From assembly GCF_040750475.1 (NCBI RefSeq), contig NZ_JABJVY010000011.1, positions 1 through 64,000 on the forward strand: DNA of 64,000 bases. The letters run 5' to 3'. Made by a program: the position numbers and the translations under genes. Of the stretch, positions 50,715-58,084 are shown piece by piece. This DNA is from Amorphus sp040750475. GTDB lineage: Bacteria > Pseudomonadota > Alphaproteobacteria > Rhizobiales > Amorphaceae. The notes beneath the pieces are model-generated. The model worked only from the letters and a program-made list of their open reading frames with translations, had not been told where the DNA came from and ran no database searches. How positions within the stretch are numbered: the stretch's first letter is position 1; each line of letters starts with the position of its first letter.

Positions 50715-51649
50715 GTCACCGCAGTTTCCCTGGACTTCGCCGCGCGCTGCTTTTCCCCACCTTCGCGATATGATTCGGCGACCGCCGGCCGCGCCCCCTC
50801 GCCCATCCACGACACCACGCCCCGCCCATGTCCGCCGCGCGCAGCGCCGTAGCCGAAGAAATCCGCCGCCCGCTCCAGGGCCAGGCGCAGCATGAAGCCG
50901 GTCCGATCCCGCGCCCGACTGGAGCAAATGCCCGACCCCAACACGAGCTCTTCCTCGAAATCCTTCGCGCAGATCGAAATCGTCTCGCCGTAGCCCGCCA
51001 CCCGCACCAGAAGCGCCGTCATGTCCGCGCCGAGGAACGCCCGCAATCGCTGCAGCTTGCGCCCGGCGTCGATCCGATGATCGGCGATTTCCACGCGCAC
51101 CCCGCCGCGTCCGCCGCCGTCCATCACGATCGACTTCACCGCGTCGAGCCCCAGGGCTTCCACCAGCCGGCGCACCTCTCGCCCCGCCTCGCGCTCGCCC
51201 TGGCCGATCAATCGTCCGCCGTCCTTTCGGCGCTGATGGAAAAGCTGCTCGATGGGATCGTGCCGGGCATTGCGGGTCACCGGCTCGAAGCGCATGGGAT
51301 GCTCCGGCGACAGCTCCCCCGCATAGGGGCTTTCCACCGTCTCGGTCACCAGATCCCGCCGGCCCTCATAGCCCGGCCCCGACGCGCCCTCGCCGCCCTT
51401 CGCTTTGTGCCGCTTCTTTGCCGGAACCGCCGCCGGCGCCGGCTTGTCCGCTTCGCGACACCAGTTCAGGCGTGCACGATACCGGGCAGCACGACGGTTG
51501 TTATCGACCACCCAATTGATGCAGGCCGTCCGGCTCCAGGCCCGAAAGACTTCGTGCCCGGCATCGTCACGCACCACCCATCCCGTCGCGTCGTCATCAC
51601 GTGGGACAACCCGATACGGGCCAACTTGACCGCCTTCGTGCTGGGACAT
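50711..51649 (-). CDS. DUF6456-like phage protein
   Basis: A 312-residue protein that starts in the stop of the replication gene as TGATG. The central part (RRDLVTETVESPYAGELSPE and DPIEQLFHQRRKDGGRLIGQ) resembles the DUF6456 region of alphaproteobacterial proteins linked to DNA binding. The N-terminal part has a basic linker. Its place between replication and late promoter could fit a regulator of late genes. The family call is tentative. Confidence 0.55.
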   Translation of the reverse strand: MSQHEGGQVGPYRVVPRDDDATGWVVRDDAGHEVFRAWSRTACINWVVDNNRRAARYRARLNWCREADKPAPAAVPAKKRHKAKGGEGASGPGYEGRRDLVTETVESPYAGELSPEHPMRFEPVTRNARHDPIEQLFHQRRKDGGRLIGQGEREAGREVRRLVEALGLDAVKSIVMDGGGRGGVRVEIADHRIDAGRKLQRLRAFLGADMTALLVRVAGYGETISICAKDFEEELVLGSGICSSRARDRTGFMLRLALERAADFFGYGAARGGHGRGVVSWMGEGARPAVAESYREGGEKQRAAKSRETAVT

Positions 51650-52974
51650 CAGATCCGCGCCTCCGCTGGTAATTCGTCGGGGTTCTCGTGGGCAAAAGCG
51701 GCGCCCGGCGGCCATTCGCTCGGCAGGAAAAACCAGCGCTTCTGATCGAACGACGGCCACGACGCGCCCGGATCCCGCGTCTCGAACCACCGTCGCCAGG
51801 CCCGCCATTCTTCGCTGTCGCTGGCGATCTTGGCGCGATCCTCCAACACGGTCAGATCCGGCAGATCCTCGCGCTTGCACGACCACGTGCCGGACGGATT
51901 TTGCCGCGCCTGCTGCAGGGCCAGCTTGATCGGCAATCCCCGCTTGGCCCGGTTCACCAGGTGCTCGAACCAGGCGGGCGACCAGTGCTTGAAGGTCCGG
52001 TTTTCGCCGACGAGCGTCACGCCGTGCGCCGCCTTTTCCGGCTTGGCCGCCTTCGCGGAGGCCGCCGCAGGCGCCCCCCTCGGCAAGTTGAGCTGATCTG
52101 GATCGAGGTAGCTCTGCAGGAACATCGGGGTGCGCAGCTTCGCTGCCCGGCGCTGTTCCAGCCATTCGGGAAGCCCGTCGAGCGCCTTCTGACGTTCCTC
52201 CGGCGTCAGTGCGTTCCAGGCCCGGCGCACCTCGGCGATCGGATACTGCCGACCGGCCGGATACGCCGCGATCATGTCGTAGACCGTCTTGCCCCCCGAC
52301 GATAAGCGGTCGCTCGCTCCGGCGCCGGATGGGTGGTCCAGGTCGGTTTTCGTCCCGGTCGCTCCGGCTGCGCCTTCGCTCCGCGCCTCTTGGTCCCCTT
52401 CCCGATCCAAATCGGATTCGCGCGCTTGCGCGCCCTCTCTCTCTTCGGAGGGGTCTATGGAGGGGTCTAAGGGGTAGGGTGACACCATTGTGTCACCCTT
52501 TTCGGCCTCATATGTCACCCTTTTATGGGCGCAGATGTCACCCTTTTCGCCGCCGGAAATGGGTGACATGGTGTCACCCTTTTTTTCCGTCCCGGTCGCG
52601 GCGTCGTCGCCTTCCCGGTCACGCCCGTCCGGTCGCTCCGCGCCACTTGGCGCCTCTTGCTCCAGGGCCGCCCATCCTTCCCCCGCCAGAAGCGCCAGCC
52701 GGTCGAGATCGAAGCGATATTCGGTCGGCCGCCCCTTGCCGCGTCCGCCCACTCCGTCGCGCACCTTGATCAGGAGGCCGACCGACAGGAATTCGCCGAG
52801 CACGCGCTGCACCTGCCGTTCGCTACACAGCGCCGCGCCCGCGATCGAGGCCACGCCCGGGAAAACCTTCGTCCCGTCCGGGTCGGCCGCGTCCACGAGC
52901 TTCAAAAGCACCAGCTTGCGCGTCTGTGTGACGGTGTCGGCCACCATCGCGTCGCCGAGAAGCCGCGCGCTCAT
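51649..52974 (-). CDS. Phage replication initiator (O-like)
   Basis: A 441-residue protein with an N-terminal winged helix-turn-helix (KVFPGVASIAGAALCSERQV) typical of phage replication proteins. The middle is low-complexity and holds the encoded iteron repeats (KGDTM, KGD, RVT) and insertions of the hairpin element (DQEARSEGAAGATGTKTDL). The C-terminal half is helical (FEHLVNRAKRGLPIKLALQQ). The origin seems to lie within the gene, as in lambda O. The start at 52974 follows GAGG. Confidence 0.8.
   Translation of the reverse strand: MSARLLGDAMVADTVTQTRKLVLLKLVDAADPDGTKVFPGVASIAGAALCSERQVQRVLGEFLSVGLLIKVRDGVGGRGKGRPTEYRFDLDRLALLAGEGWAALEQEAPSGAERPDGRDREGDDAATGTEKKGDTMSPISGGEKGDICAHKRVTYEAEKGDTMVSPYPLDPSIDPSEEREGAQARESDLDREGDQEARSEGAAGATGTKTDLDHPSGAGASDRLSSGGKTVYDMIAAYPAGRQYPIAEVRRAWNALTPEERQKALDGLPEWLEQRRAAKLRTPMFLQSYLDPDQLNLPRGAPAAASAKAAKPEKAAHGVTLVGENRTFKHWSPAWFEHLVNRAKRGLPIKLALQQARQNPSGTWSCKREDLPDLTVLEDRAKIASDSEEWRAWRRWFETRDPGASWPSFDQKRWFFLPSEWPPGAAFAHENPDELPAEARI
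52351..52394. repeat. Hairpin element inside the replication gene
   Basis: GTCCCGGTC ... CGCGCCTCTTGG ends enclose a longer stem region with CGCTCCGGCTGCGCC. In gene direction it is translated as QEARSEGAAGATGT in frame with the gene. Confidence 0.75.
52477..52587. other. Iteron array, probable replication origin
   Basis: Six copies of RTGTCACCC, most followed by TTTT, lie at 52490-52502, 52512-52524, 52535-52547 and 52571-52587 in one direction, and at 52477-52486 and 52561-52569 in the other. The first three direct copies are spaced by 22 and 23 bp. They lie in the replication gene between its DNA-binding and C-terminal parts, as the lambda origin does in gene O. Confidence 0.75.
52589..52668. 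repeat. Composite hairpin elements inside the replication gene
   Basis: Two or three nested copies: GTCCCGGTC at 52591, TTCCCGGTC at 52612 and CGCGCCACTTGGCGCCTCTTG at the end. They encode EQEAPSGAERPDGRDREGDD in the gene. Confidence 0.6.
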
Positions 52975-53014
52975 GGCGTCGCCTCGCAGTATCGCGATAA
53001 ATGTATGCACAAAA

Positions 53015-53048
53015 ACCGCTTGTAAGCGGTCAATTTAGTATGTACATA
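53015..53048 (+). promoter_or_regulatory. brnTA promoter and operator
   Basis: ACCGCTT-GT-AAGCGGT (53015-53030) is a perfect palindrome. TTGTAA (53020-53025) and TACATA (53043-53048) have 17-base spacing. Start of transcription would fall close to the brnT ATG at 53055. The region is shared with the leftward replication gene. Confidence 0.55.
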
Positions 53049-53054
53049 AACCCT

Positions 53055-53339
53055 ATGACCACGCCGCAGCCGATCACCTTCGACGACGCCAAGGACACCG
53101 TCAATCGCGAGCGTCACGGCATGTCCCTGTCGGAGGCCGCGCGGTTCGATTTCGAGACCGCCTATGTCCGCGTTGACGACCGGCACGACTACGGCGAGCG
53201 CCGCGAAATCGCGATCGGGCTGATCGGCCGGCGGCTTCATGTTCTGGTGTTCACAATGCGCGACGAAACCGTTCGGGCTATTTCGCTGCGCAAAGCCAAT
53301 CTGAGGGAAATCAAGCTTTATGACCAAGCGCGTCCGTAA
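53055..53339 (+). CDS. brnT: BrnT-type toxin
   Basis: A 94-residue RNase toxin of the BrnT family (RelE-like fold). The typical start ITFDDAKDTVNRERHGMSLS and the central YGERREIAIGLIGRRLHVLV segment are present, as is the final RAISLRKANLREIKLYDQ. An earlier ATG at 53040 or 53001 is in frame but adds nonfamily residues. The gene is opposite to the phage operons and coupled to the antitoxin downstream. Confidence 0.88.
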   Translation: MTTPQPITFDDAKDTVNRERHGMSLSEAARFDFETAYVRVDDRHDYGERREIAIGLIGRRLHVLVFTMRDETVRAISLRKANLREIKLYDQARP

Positions 53340-53730
53340 GGCTGCCGAAAGGGTGCCTTCCCGGACTTTAAGCTTCATGACCCGCCCGTCCCGCAGCCAC
53401 CGGCAGTCGGCCGACGCGAGCGAGCAGGCGCGGCTTGACGCCAAAATGGCCGAGGCCAAGCGGATCGCCCGCGAAAGCCTTGAGGAGATCAGCGAGGAGG
53501 AAGCTGCCGCGCTAACTGCCGCCGCCGAAGCCGACCCCGACAATCCGCCGCTGGAGAGCCTGGAGGGCTTCGTCCGCGCGAAGGGCGGCCGCCCGCGTTC
53601 GGAACACCCGAAAACACGGGTCACCATGCGGCTCGATTCAGACGTGGTCGCTCGGCTGAAAGAAGACGGCCCCGGCTGGCAGACCCGTGCGAACGCCACC
53701 CTTCGCAAGGCGCTCGGACTGAAGAAGTGA
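53320..53730 (+). CDS. brnA: BrnA-type antitoxin
   Basis: A 136-residue antitoxin with an N-terminal basic part and a C-terminal ribbon-helix-helix region (KTRVTMRLDSDVVARLKEDG then GWQTRANATLRKAL). This is the BrnA pattern. It overlaps brnT by 20 bases; an alternative start is ATG at 53377. It binds BrnT and likely represses the promoter. It is convergent with the methyltransferase gene. Confidence 0.85.
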   Translation: MTKRVRKAAERVPSRTLSFMTRPSRSHRQSADASEQARLDAKMAEAKRIARESLEEISEEEAAALTAAAEADPDNPPLESLEGFVRAKGGRPRSEHPKTRVTMRLDSDVVARLKEDGPGWQTRANATLRKALGLKK

Positions 53731-53743
53731 GGCATGCGCCGGC

Positions 53744-55339
53744 TCATTCCGCCGCCTCCTGACCGCCCTTATCAGTCCCGGTTGCTTCGCTCTGCGCCTC
53801 CTGCCAAGCAAACAGCCCCTCCGGCGCTGGCGCCTCGCCCTTGGCCTTGGCGGTCGCCCGCCGCCGCTCTTCCGGGCCGGCCAGCGCGAGCGCCATGCGG
53901 CGGCGGATATCGGCCTGATATTCCGACTCCCGCTCGATCAGGACCGCGCTCATCCCTTCCCGGAACGCCGCCTCGCCGGTGGTGCCCGTGCCCGCGAAAG
54001 GATCGAGCACGACTGGTCTTTTTGCTCGCTCCCTGTCCGGGCTTCGCCCGTCCGCGCCTCTTGTTGCCTCCCGGTCCGGCATTCCGCCGTCCTCGCCTGT
54101 TGGCGGCGTCACCAGCCGCACCAGCCATTGCATCAGGTCGAGCGGCTTGACGGTCGGGTGACGGGAGCCCAAGCGGTCGCCGCCGTCCGCCTTGTCGGCG
54201 TAGAAAAACCGGGCGGCGGAGCCGGAATCGCCAAAGCCGGGGTCGCGTCGCTCGCGTTCGTCGCGGCCAGTCCCATAGATCGCCCCGGCCCGAAACGCCC
54301 CGAGCGAGACTTGCCCGCCGGAGCTCTTGCCCGTGTCCGGAAAGCCGGCTGTCGCAGCATCGCTGCCATCGTGCACCAAATTCGCCGGCCAGCGACCGAC
54401 AGCGCAGTAGTTCCCGCGATCCTTTTCAAAGCGGCCATAGACCGCGTTTTTCATGGGCCCGCTGCCGAAATCGGCGTGCCTGTTCTTGCCCATGCTTTCC
54501 GCTTTGTCCGCAGCGTCGGCAAAGCCCACCCGGCAGCCGTCGATATTCAGCGCCCCGGTGCCGTGGGACTCGGCGGTCTCGGCGACCGTGCCGGACAGCG
54601 GCTTGCGCGCAATCACGATCGGCTCATAGGCGGGCTTCAAGGCGGTGCCGTAGCCCGCAAACGCGTTAGCCAGCGGCGCGCGAAAGGGCGGCTCGCGCCG
54701 CATCTCCGCCCCGTCGCTCGCATAGACCCACACGGTCCGCCCATCGCGCTTTTCCGCCCGGCAGAGCTTGCGCTCCAGATCCAGGGCCACCGCGTGCGAC
54801 TTCGGAAAGCCCGTTCCGAAAATCCAGGCGAGCTCGCCGGAAAAGCCGCTTTCCTCGACACACCGCCAGAAGGCGTCGGCCTGGGCATCCGACAGCGTGT
54901 CCACAAAGGCGCGAATGGCGACGTCCTGATCGAACAGCCGGAGAAACCGGTCGCGAACCTCCAATCCGCCCGCCTCGATCGCAACCGCCATGTGATGGAC
55001 GTTCTTCGGCGCCGCGAACGCGACCAGATGCGCCCCCGGCTTCATGACGCGCGCCAGGGCCGCCCACGTCTCCGCCCGAAAGGCGATGTCCCCGCCGTCC
55101 CATTCCTTCCCCATGAAGCCGCGGGAGGCGCGCGCATAGGCGCCGGTGTGGTGCGCGGCGGCCCCCGGTTTTGCAGCCGCCGCCCCCTCCCCGCCGAACC
55201 GCTTCACGATCGACGTGAAGTGATAGGGCGGGTCGGTCACGACGGCGTCGATGCTCTCCGGCTCGAGTGCGGCCAGCACGTCCAGGCAATCGCCCGAATG
55301 CAGCGTCACCCGCCCATCGAGGAAGGATTCGGACGTCAT
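53744..55339 (-). CDS. DNA methyltransferase (DPPY first, beta-type order)
   Basis: A 531-residue amino-methyltransferase of the N6-adenine/N4-cytosine class. DPPY (catalytic motif IV) is near residue 37, the target-recognition region follows, and HPTVKP and the AdoMet-binding DPFAGTGTTGEAA come near residues 395 and 440. This order is the beta group. Two hairpin elements have been inserted just before DPFAGTG, where they add residues such as DREATRGADGRSPDRE, and one more is near the C-terminus (QEAQSEATGTDKG). The target site is unknown. Confidence 0.85.
   Translation of the reverse strand: MTSESFLDGRVTLHSGDCLDVLAALEPESIDAVVTDPPYHFTSIVKRFGGEGAAAAKPGAAAHHTGAYARASRGFMGKEWDGGDIAFRAETWAALARVMKPGAHLVAFAAPKNVHHMAVAIEAGGLEVRDRFLRLFDQDVAIRAFVDTLSDAQADAFWRCVEESGFSGELAWIFGTGFPKSHAVALDLERKLCRAEKRDGRTVWVYASDGAEMRREPPFRAPLANAFAGYGTALKPAYEPIVIARKPLSGTVAETAESHGTGALNIDGCRVGFADAADKAESMGKNRHADFGSGPMKNAVYGRFEKDRGNYCAVGRWPANLVHDGSDAATAGFPDTGKSSGGQVSLGAFRAGAIYGTGRDERERRDPGFGDSGSAARFFYADKADGGDRLGSRHPTVKPLDLMQWLVRLVTPPTGEDGGMPDREATRGADGRSPDRERAKRPVVLDPFAGTGTTGEAAFREGMSAVLIERESEYQADIRRRMALALAGPEERRRATAKAKGEAPAPEGLFAWQEAQSEATGTDKGGQEAAE
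53775..53805. repeat. Hairpin element at the end of the methyltransferase gene
   Basis: GTCCCGGTTGCTTCGCTCTGCGCCTCCTG is a short copy with a GC-TTC-GC stem. It is translated in frame as QEAQSEATGTDK. Confidence 0.65.
54029..54102. repeat. Two hairpin elements inside the methyltransferase gene
   Basis: Copy one has stem CGGGC-TTC-GCCCG (54038-54050) and ends CGCGCCTCTTG. Copy two has CGGC-ATTCC-GCCG and ends CGCCTGTTGG. Both are in gene direction and read in a frame that differs from the Gp37 copies. Confidence 0.75.
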
Positions 55340-56316
55340 TCGACGCACTCCCCTTCATCCGCCTGGCACAGCACCCCCTCTGTCGAGAGCAAAATGTCGC
55401 CTTGCTTCTCAATCCACTCTCGAAGTTCTCGACGGGTATATCTTTTGGAAAACTTCGCTCCGCTTGCGAAATTCTTTGCAAGCGAGATGACCACCGAATT
55501 CGGAACGACACCATCCGCGTAGGAAAGCGCGAGATCTTCCAACTCTTCATGGAACCGTCGTTCAATCCGCTCAAGCCGTTCCTCGTCGGATAGCGCTTCC
55601 CACAGAGCAGATATTTCAGCTTCCAGGCGCTCCCACCAGAAGGCGCGATCGGGATAGTCCCGAGAGAGCGCCGCAAGAAATTCCTCGGATTTAAGGAAGC
55701 ATCCGTCGCAATTTCCTAAGGCGCACTTCCCGCGGATCGTCTTCAAATTCAGATCGAATGACTGGCAATTCCAGAAAGAGCCGACGTCGAACCTTCCGAC
55801 ACCGGCATCCACCAAGGGCAGCCATCGAACCCATCGCTCGCGCAGGTCCGCCTTGCCGGCATGGCGCTTCGGCTCATCCTTTCGGATGCCAACAGCAGCC
55901 GTCCAATGCTCCCATCCGATCGAACGGAGATAGTCGCGCGCCGCCCGCACTTTCAGTTCGGCTGTGCAAAATCGCGCCGCGAGATTCGGCAGAAACTGGC
56001 GCTCTCTCACAAGCGCCTCAAACGGCTCGCCGTTTCGGGCGGCCGAGTTGTGCCCCACGACCTCGAAGCGCTCGCCCGCCGGACCCGGCCGCCATTCTAC
56101 CCAGGTGATCGGCACGCCCCACCGCTCGCCGCAATCCCGAACAAAGTCAAGGGTCGCAGGCATCTCGCGACCGGTGTTGGCGAACACGACACGCGCGCGA
56201 TCCGGCAGGCCATCATTTGCCTTCAGGATCTCATGCAGCATGTAGGCGGAGGTGCGGCCGCCACTGAAACTGATCTGGACGTTTCCGTCCGGCAGAAGAA
56301 ACGGGCTATCGCTCAC
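55336..56316 (-). CDS. PAPS-reductase-like phage protein
   Basis: A 326-residue member of the PP-loop/phosphoadenosine phosphosulfate reductase superfamily. The PP-loop ISFSGGRTSAYMLHEIL is close to the N-terminus, and a Cys cluster (CALGNCDGCF) with another Cys (FCTAELK) may bind a metal centre. Such proteins are common in phages next to DNA modification genes, but their reaction is unknown. A GTG at 56316 with GGAG upstream is preferred to an ATG at 56355. It overlaps the methyltransferase start. Confidence 0.78.
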   Translation of the reverse strand: MSDSPFLLPDGNVQISFSGGRTSAYMLHEILKANDGLPDRARVVFANTGREMPATLDFVRDCGERWGVPITWVEWRPGPAGERFEVVGHNSAARNGEPFEALVRERQFLPNLAARFCTAELKVRAARDYLRSIGWEHWTAAVGIRKDEPKRHAGKADLRERWVRWLPLVDAGVGRFDVGSFWNCQSFDLNLKTIRGKCALGNCDGCFLKSEEFLAALSRDYPDRAFWWERLEAEISALWEALSDEERLERIERRFHEELEDLALSYADGVVPNSVVISLAKNFASGAKFSKRYTRRELREWIEKQGDILLSTEGVLCQADEGECVE

Positions 56317-56665
56317 GCGCTTGCTCCGCAGTCTCGCCTCTTGAAACGATCTCATCGAAAACGACGCCCAACGGGCCGGCCGGTGCGCCGGCTTCGTCGC
56401 GGGTCAGCGCGCGGCCGATCTCCGCCGCCGGCACGCCGTATTGCAGCGCCAGCGAGGCGATGACGCCGGCGTCCCGCGCCGTCGCTTCCACGGGCGAGCC
56501 CGGCTTGCCGGCAGTGAGGAAAAGCTCCAGCGCCGGGCCGAGTGCGCCGGTGCCCGCGTCGAACGGACGCCCGATCGCGGCGTGATAGGTCACGTTGCCG
56601 ACGGCAAACGTGACCGTCTCGTGCGCGCGGCGGCTCGGCAGCTTTTCCCGCGTGGAAGGTGCCAT
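56306..56665 (-). CDS. Conserved phage protein, TSCPD-like
   Basis: A 119-residue protein with the pattern LPSRRAHETVTFAVGNVTYH, then GPALELFLTAGKPGSPVEAT and SLALQYGVPAAEIGRALTRDEAG. This resembles the C-terminal TSCPD-type domain of some vitamin B12-dependent ribonucleotide reductases, and free-standing versions occur in alphaproteobacterial phages. A role in nucleotide metabolism or as an RNR-like regulator is only suggested by that similarity. A possible hairpin-element remnant (CAAGAGGCG) lies at its end. Confidence 0.6.
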   Translation of the reverse strand: MAPSTREKLPSRRAHETVTFAVGNVTYHAAIGRPFDAGTGALGPALELFLTAGKPGSPVEATARDAGVIASLALQYGVPAAEIGRALTRDEAGAPAGPLGVVFDEIVSRGETAEQARER

Positions 56666-56670
56666 CCCGA

Positions 56671-57621
56671 TCAGCTTTCCGGCTGGCCCTCGTAGGCGGG
56701 CAGGCCGGTCGCCTCCGCCGCCTTGGCGAGGTCTTCCAGAACGCGGCCGGTGATGACGATGTCGGGCCGGTACATCTGGAAAAACCAGCTGATCGCGCCG
56801 CCATGCGCCCGGTAGCGCAGTCGCACGGGAATGCGCACCGATTGGCCGCGGACAAACACCGGCACCGACAGCATGAACAGCCCCGGCACCACCAGCCGCT
56901 CGCCGCTGGCGTCGGTGTGGGTTTCCTCAAACACCACCTCTGCCTCGCCCGACTGCAGGATCCGCGAATTCTTGATCTTCTGGCCGACGTGCACCTGCAG
57001 CCCGCGCGAAAGCTGGACCAGCTCCGCCGGCGTGGCGAACTTGGTGCCGAACAGCGGCTCGAATTCGCGCCGTTCGTCCTCGCTGGGCGTTGCCAGCTCG
57101 GCGATGCGCTCCTCGAGGAAGGCGGCGAAATCGTCCTGCGGCATCCGCTCGCCGTTGGCGGCGATCCAGGCCTGCCATTCCTCCGTCAGCGGGAAGGCAT
57201 AGGCGATCCGGTGGTCGCCGTGGCGGGCCTGGGCGTCGCTGTCGTCGGCGTCACCGTCCGGCACGGACTCGTGGTAGTTGATCACCGCCGTGAAGCCCGG
57301 CGCCCGCCAGTCGGTGTCGGCGAAAATCGCCGAATGCAGATCCGAGTGCCGGTTCACCAGCTCGCAGAACGACTCCAGCGTCAGCGCGGTGGCCGTGCCC
57401 TTGCGCCGGCGCGGGTGAAGCCGGAAGCGCTCGATTTCCGTGTAGACGGACACGACCTGGCCGTGCTTGGGATCCCACAGCAGCGGGACCGTCGCCGGCA
57501 GCCCCTCGCCCAGCCCTTCGGTCAGGATCGAGAATTGCTTGAGCGCGCTCGCGTCGACGGCAAGCGACGCCACGTGGCGGGTGTCGATCAGCGCCGGCAA
57601 GGCGCCATGGGTGTCGGACAT
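56671..57621 (-). CDS. DUF2303 phage protein
   Basis: A 316-residue protein of the DUF2303 family. It has the marks TAVINYHESVPDGD and GDHRIAYAFPLTEEWQAWIA, with the C-terminal VRIPVRLRYRAHGGAISWFF. These proteins are common in the early region of temperate phages and their function is unknown. The start at 57621 follows GGAGA. A hairpin element lies 20 bases upstream of this ribosome site. Confidence 0.85.
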   Translation of the reverse strand: MSDTHGALPALIDTRHVASLAVDASALKQFSILTEGLGEGLPATVPLLWDPKHGQVVSVYTEIERFRLHPRRRKGTATALTLESFCELVNRHSDLHSAIFADTDWRAPGFTAVINYHESVPDGDADDSDAQARHGDHRIAYAFPLTEEWQAWIAANGERMPQDDFAAFLEERIAELATPSEDERREFEPLFGTKFATPAELVQLSRGLQVHVGQKIKNSRILQSGEAEVVFEETHTDASGERLVVPGLFMLSVPVFVRGQSVRIPVRLRYRAHGGAISWFFQMYRPDIVITGRVLEDLAKAAEATGLPAYEGQPES

Positions 57622-57640
57622 CTTCAATCTCCGTTTTTTT

Positions 57641-57678
57641 AGGTCCCGGTCCGGCCTCCGGCCGTCCTCGCCTCTTGG
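57641..57678. repeat. Hairpin element upstream of DUF2303 gene
   Basis: AGGTCCCGGTC ... CGCCTCTTGG with a CGGCC-TCC-GGCCG stem (57652-57664). It is intergenic; in gene direction the GACCGGGACC end faces the DUF2303 start. Confidence 0.85.
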
Positions 57679-57751
57679 TTGGTGTCGTTCAAATCGAGAG
57701 TGCGCGCCTTCTCGCCGGCCGTTGTTCGGCCCGGTCAGCGCCCTTGGCCGC

Positions 57752-58084
57752 CTAATCGGCGGTCGCGTCGCGCAGCTTGAACATGTCGTGTTGCTGCGGG
57801 TGCTCGGTGGTCAGCTCGCCGCTGTCGGTGACCCAGAAGAACGACGATCCGCGCGGCGCCTTCGGCCGCTTCGAGGCGACGTCCGCCGTGATGGTGACGG
57901 CGCCCATTTCCATTGACAGCTTGAGCTTGAGCGTGATCTCGCCCTTGACCTTCTCTTTCGGCGCCTGGTCGGAGCGATCTTTCATTTCGGCCAGCGTGCC
58001 GGAGATCTCTTCGGAGAGCGTCGCGGCGAGCTCGCCGCGCTCCAGAGAGCCGATAATCGTCTGCGCATCGCGAATGCGGGTCAT
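57752..58084 (-). CDS. Hypothetical phage early protein
   Basis: A 110-residue protein that typically lies next to DUF2303 genes. It begins MTRIRDAQTIIGSLERGELA and has a beta segment KGEITLKLKLSMEMGAVTIT. The start overlaps the end of the Gp37-like gene as ATGA. No function is known. Confidence 0.6.
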   Translation of the reverse strand: MTRIRDAQTIIGSLERGELAATLSEEISGTLAEMKDRSDQAPKEKVKGEITLKLKLSMEMGAVTITADVASKRPKAPRGSSFFWVTDSGELTTEHPQQHDMFKLRDATAD

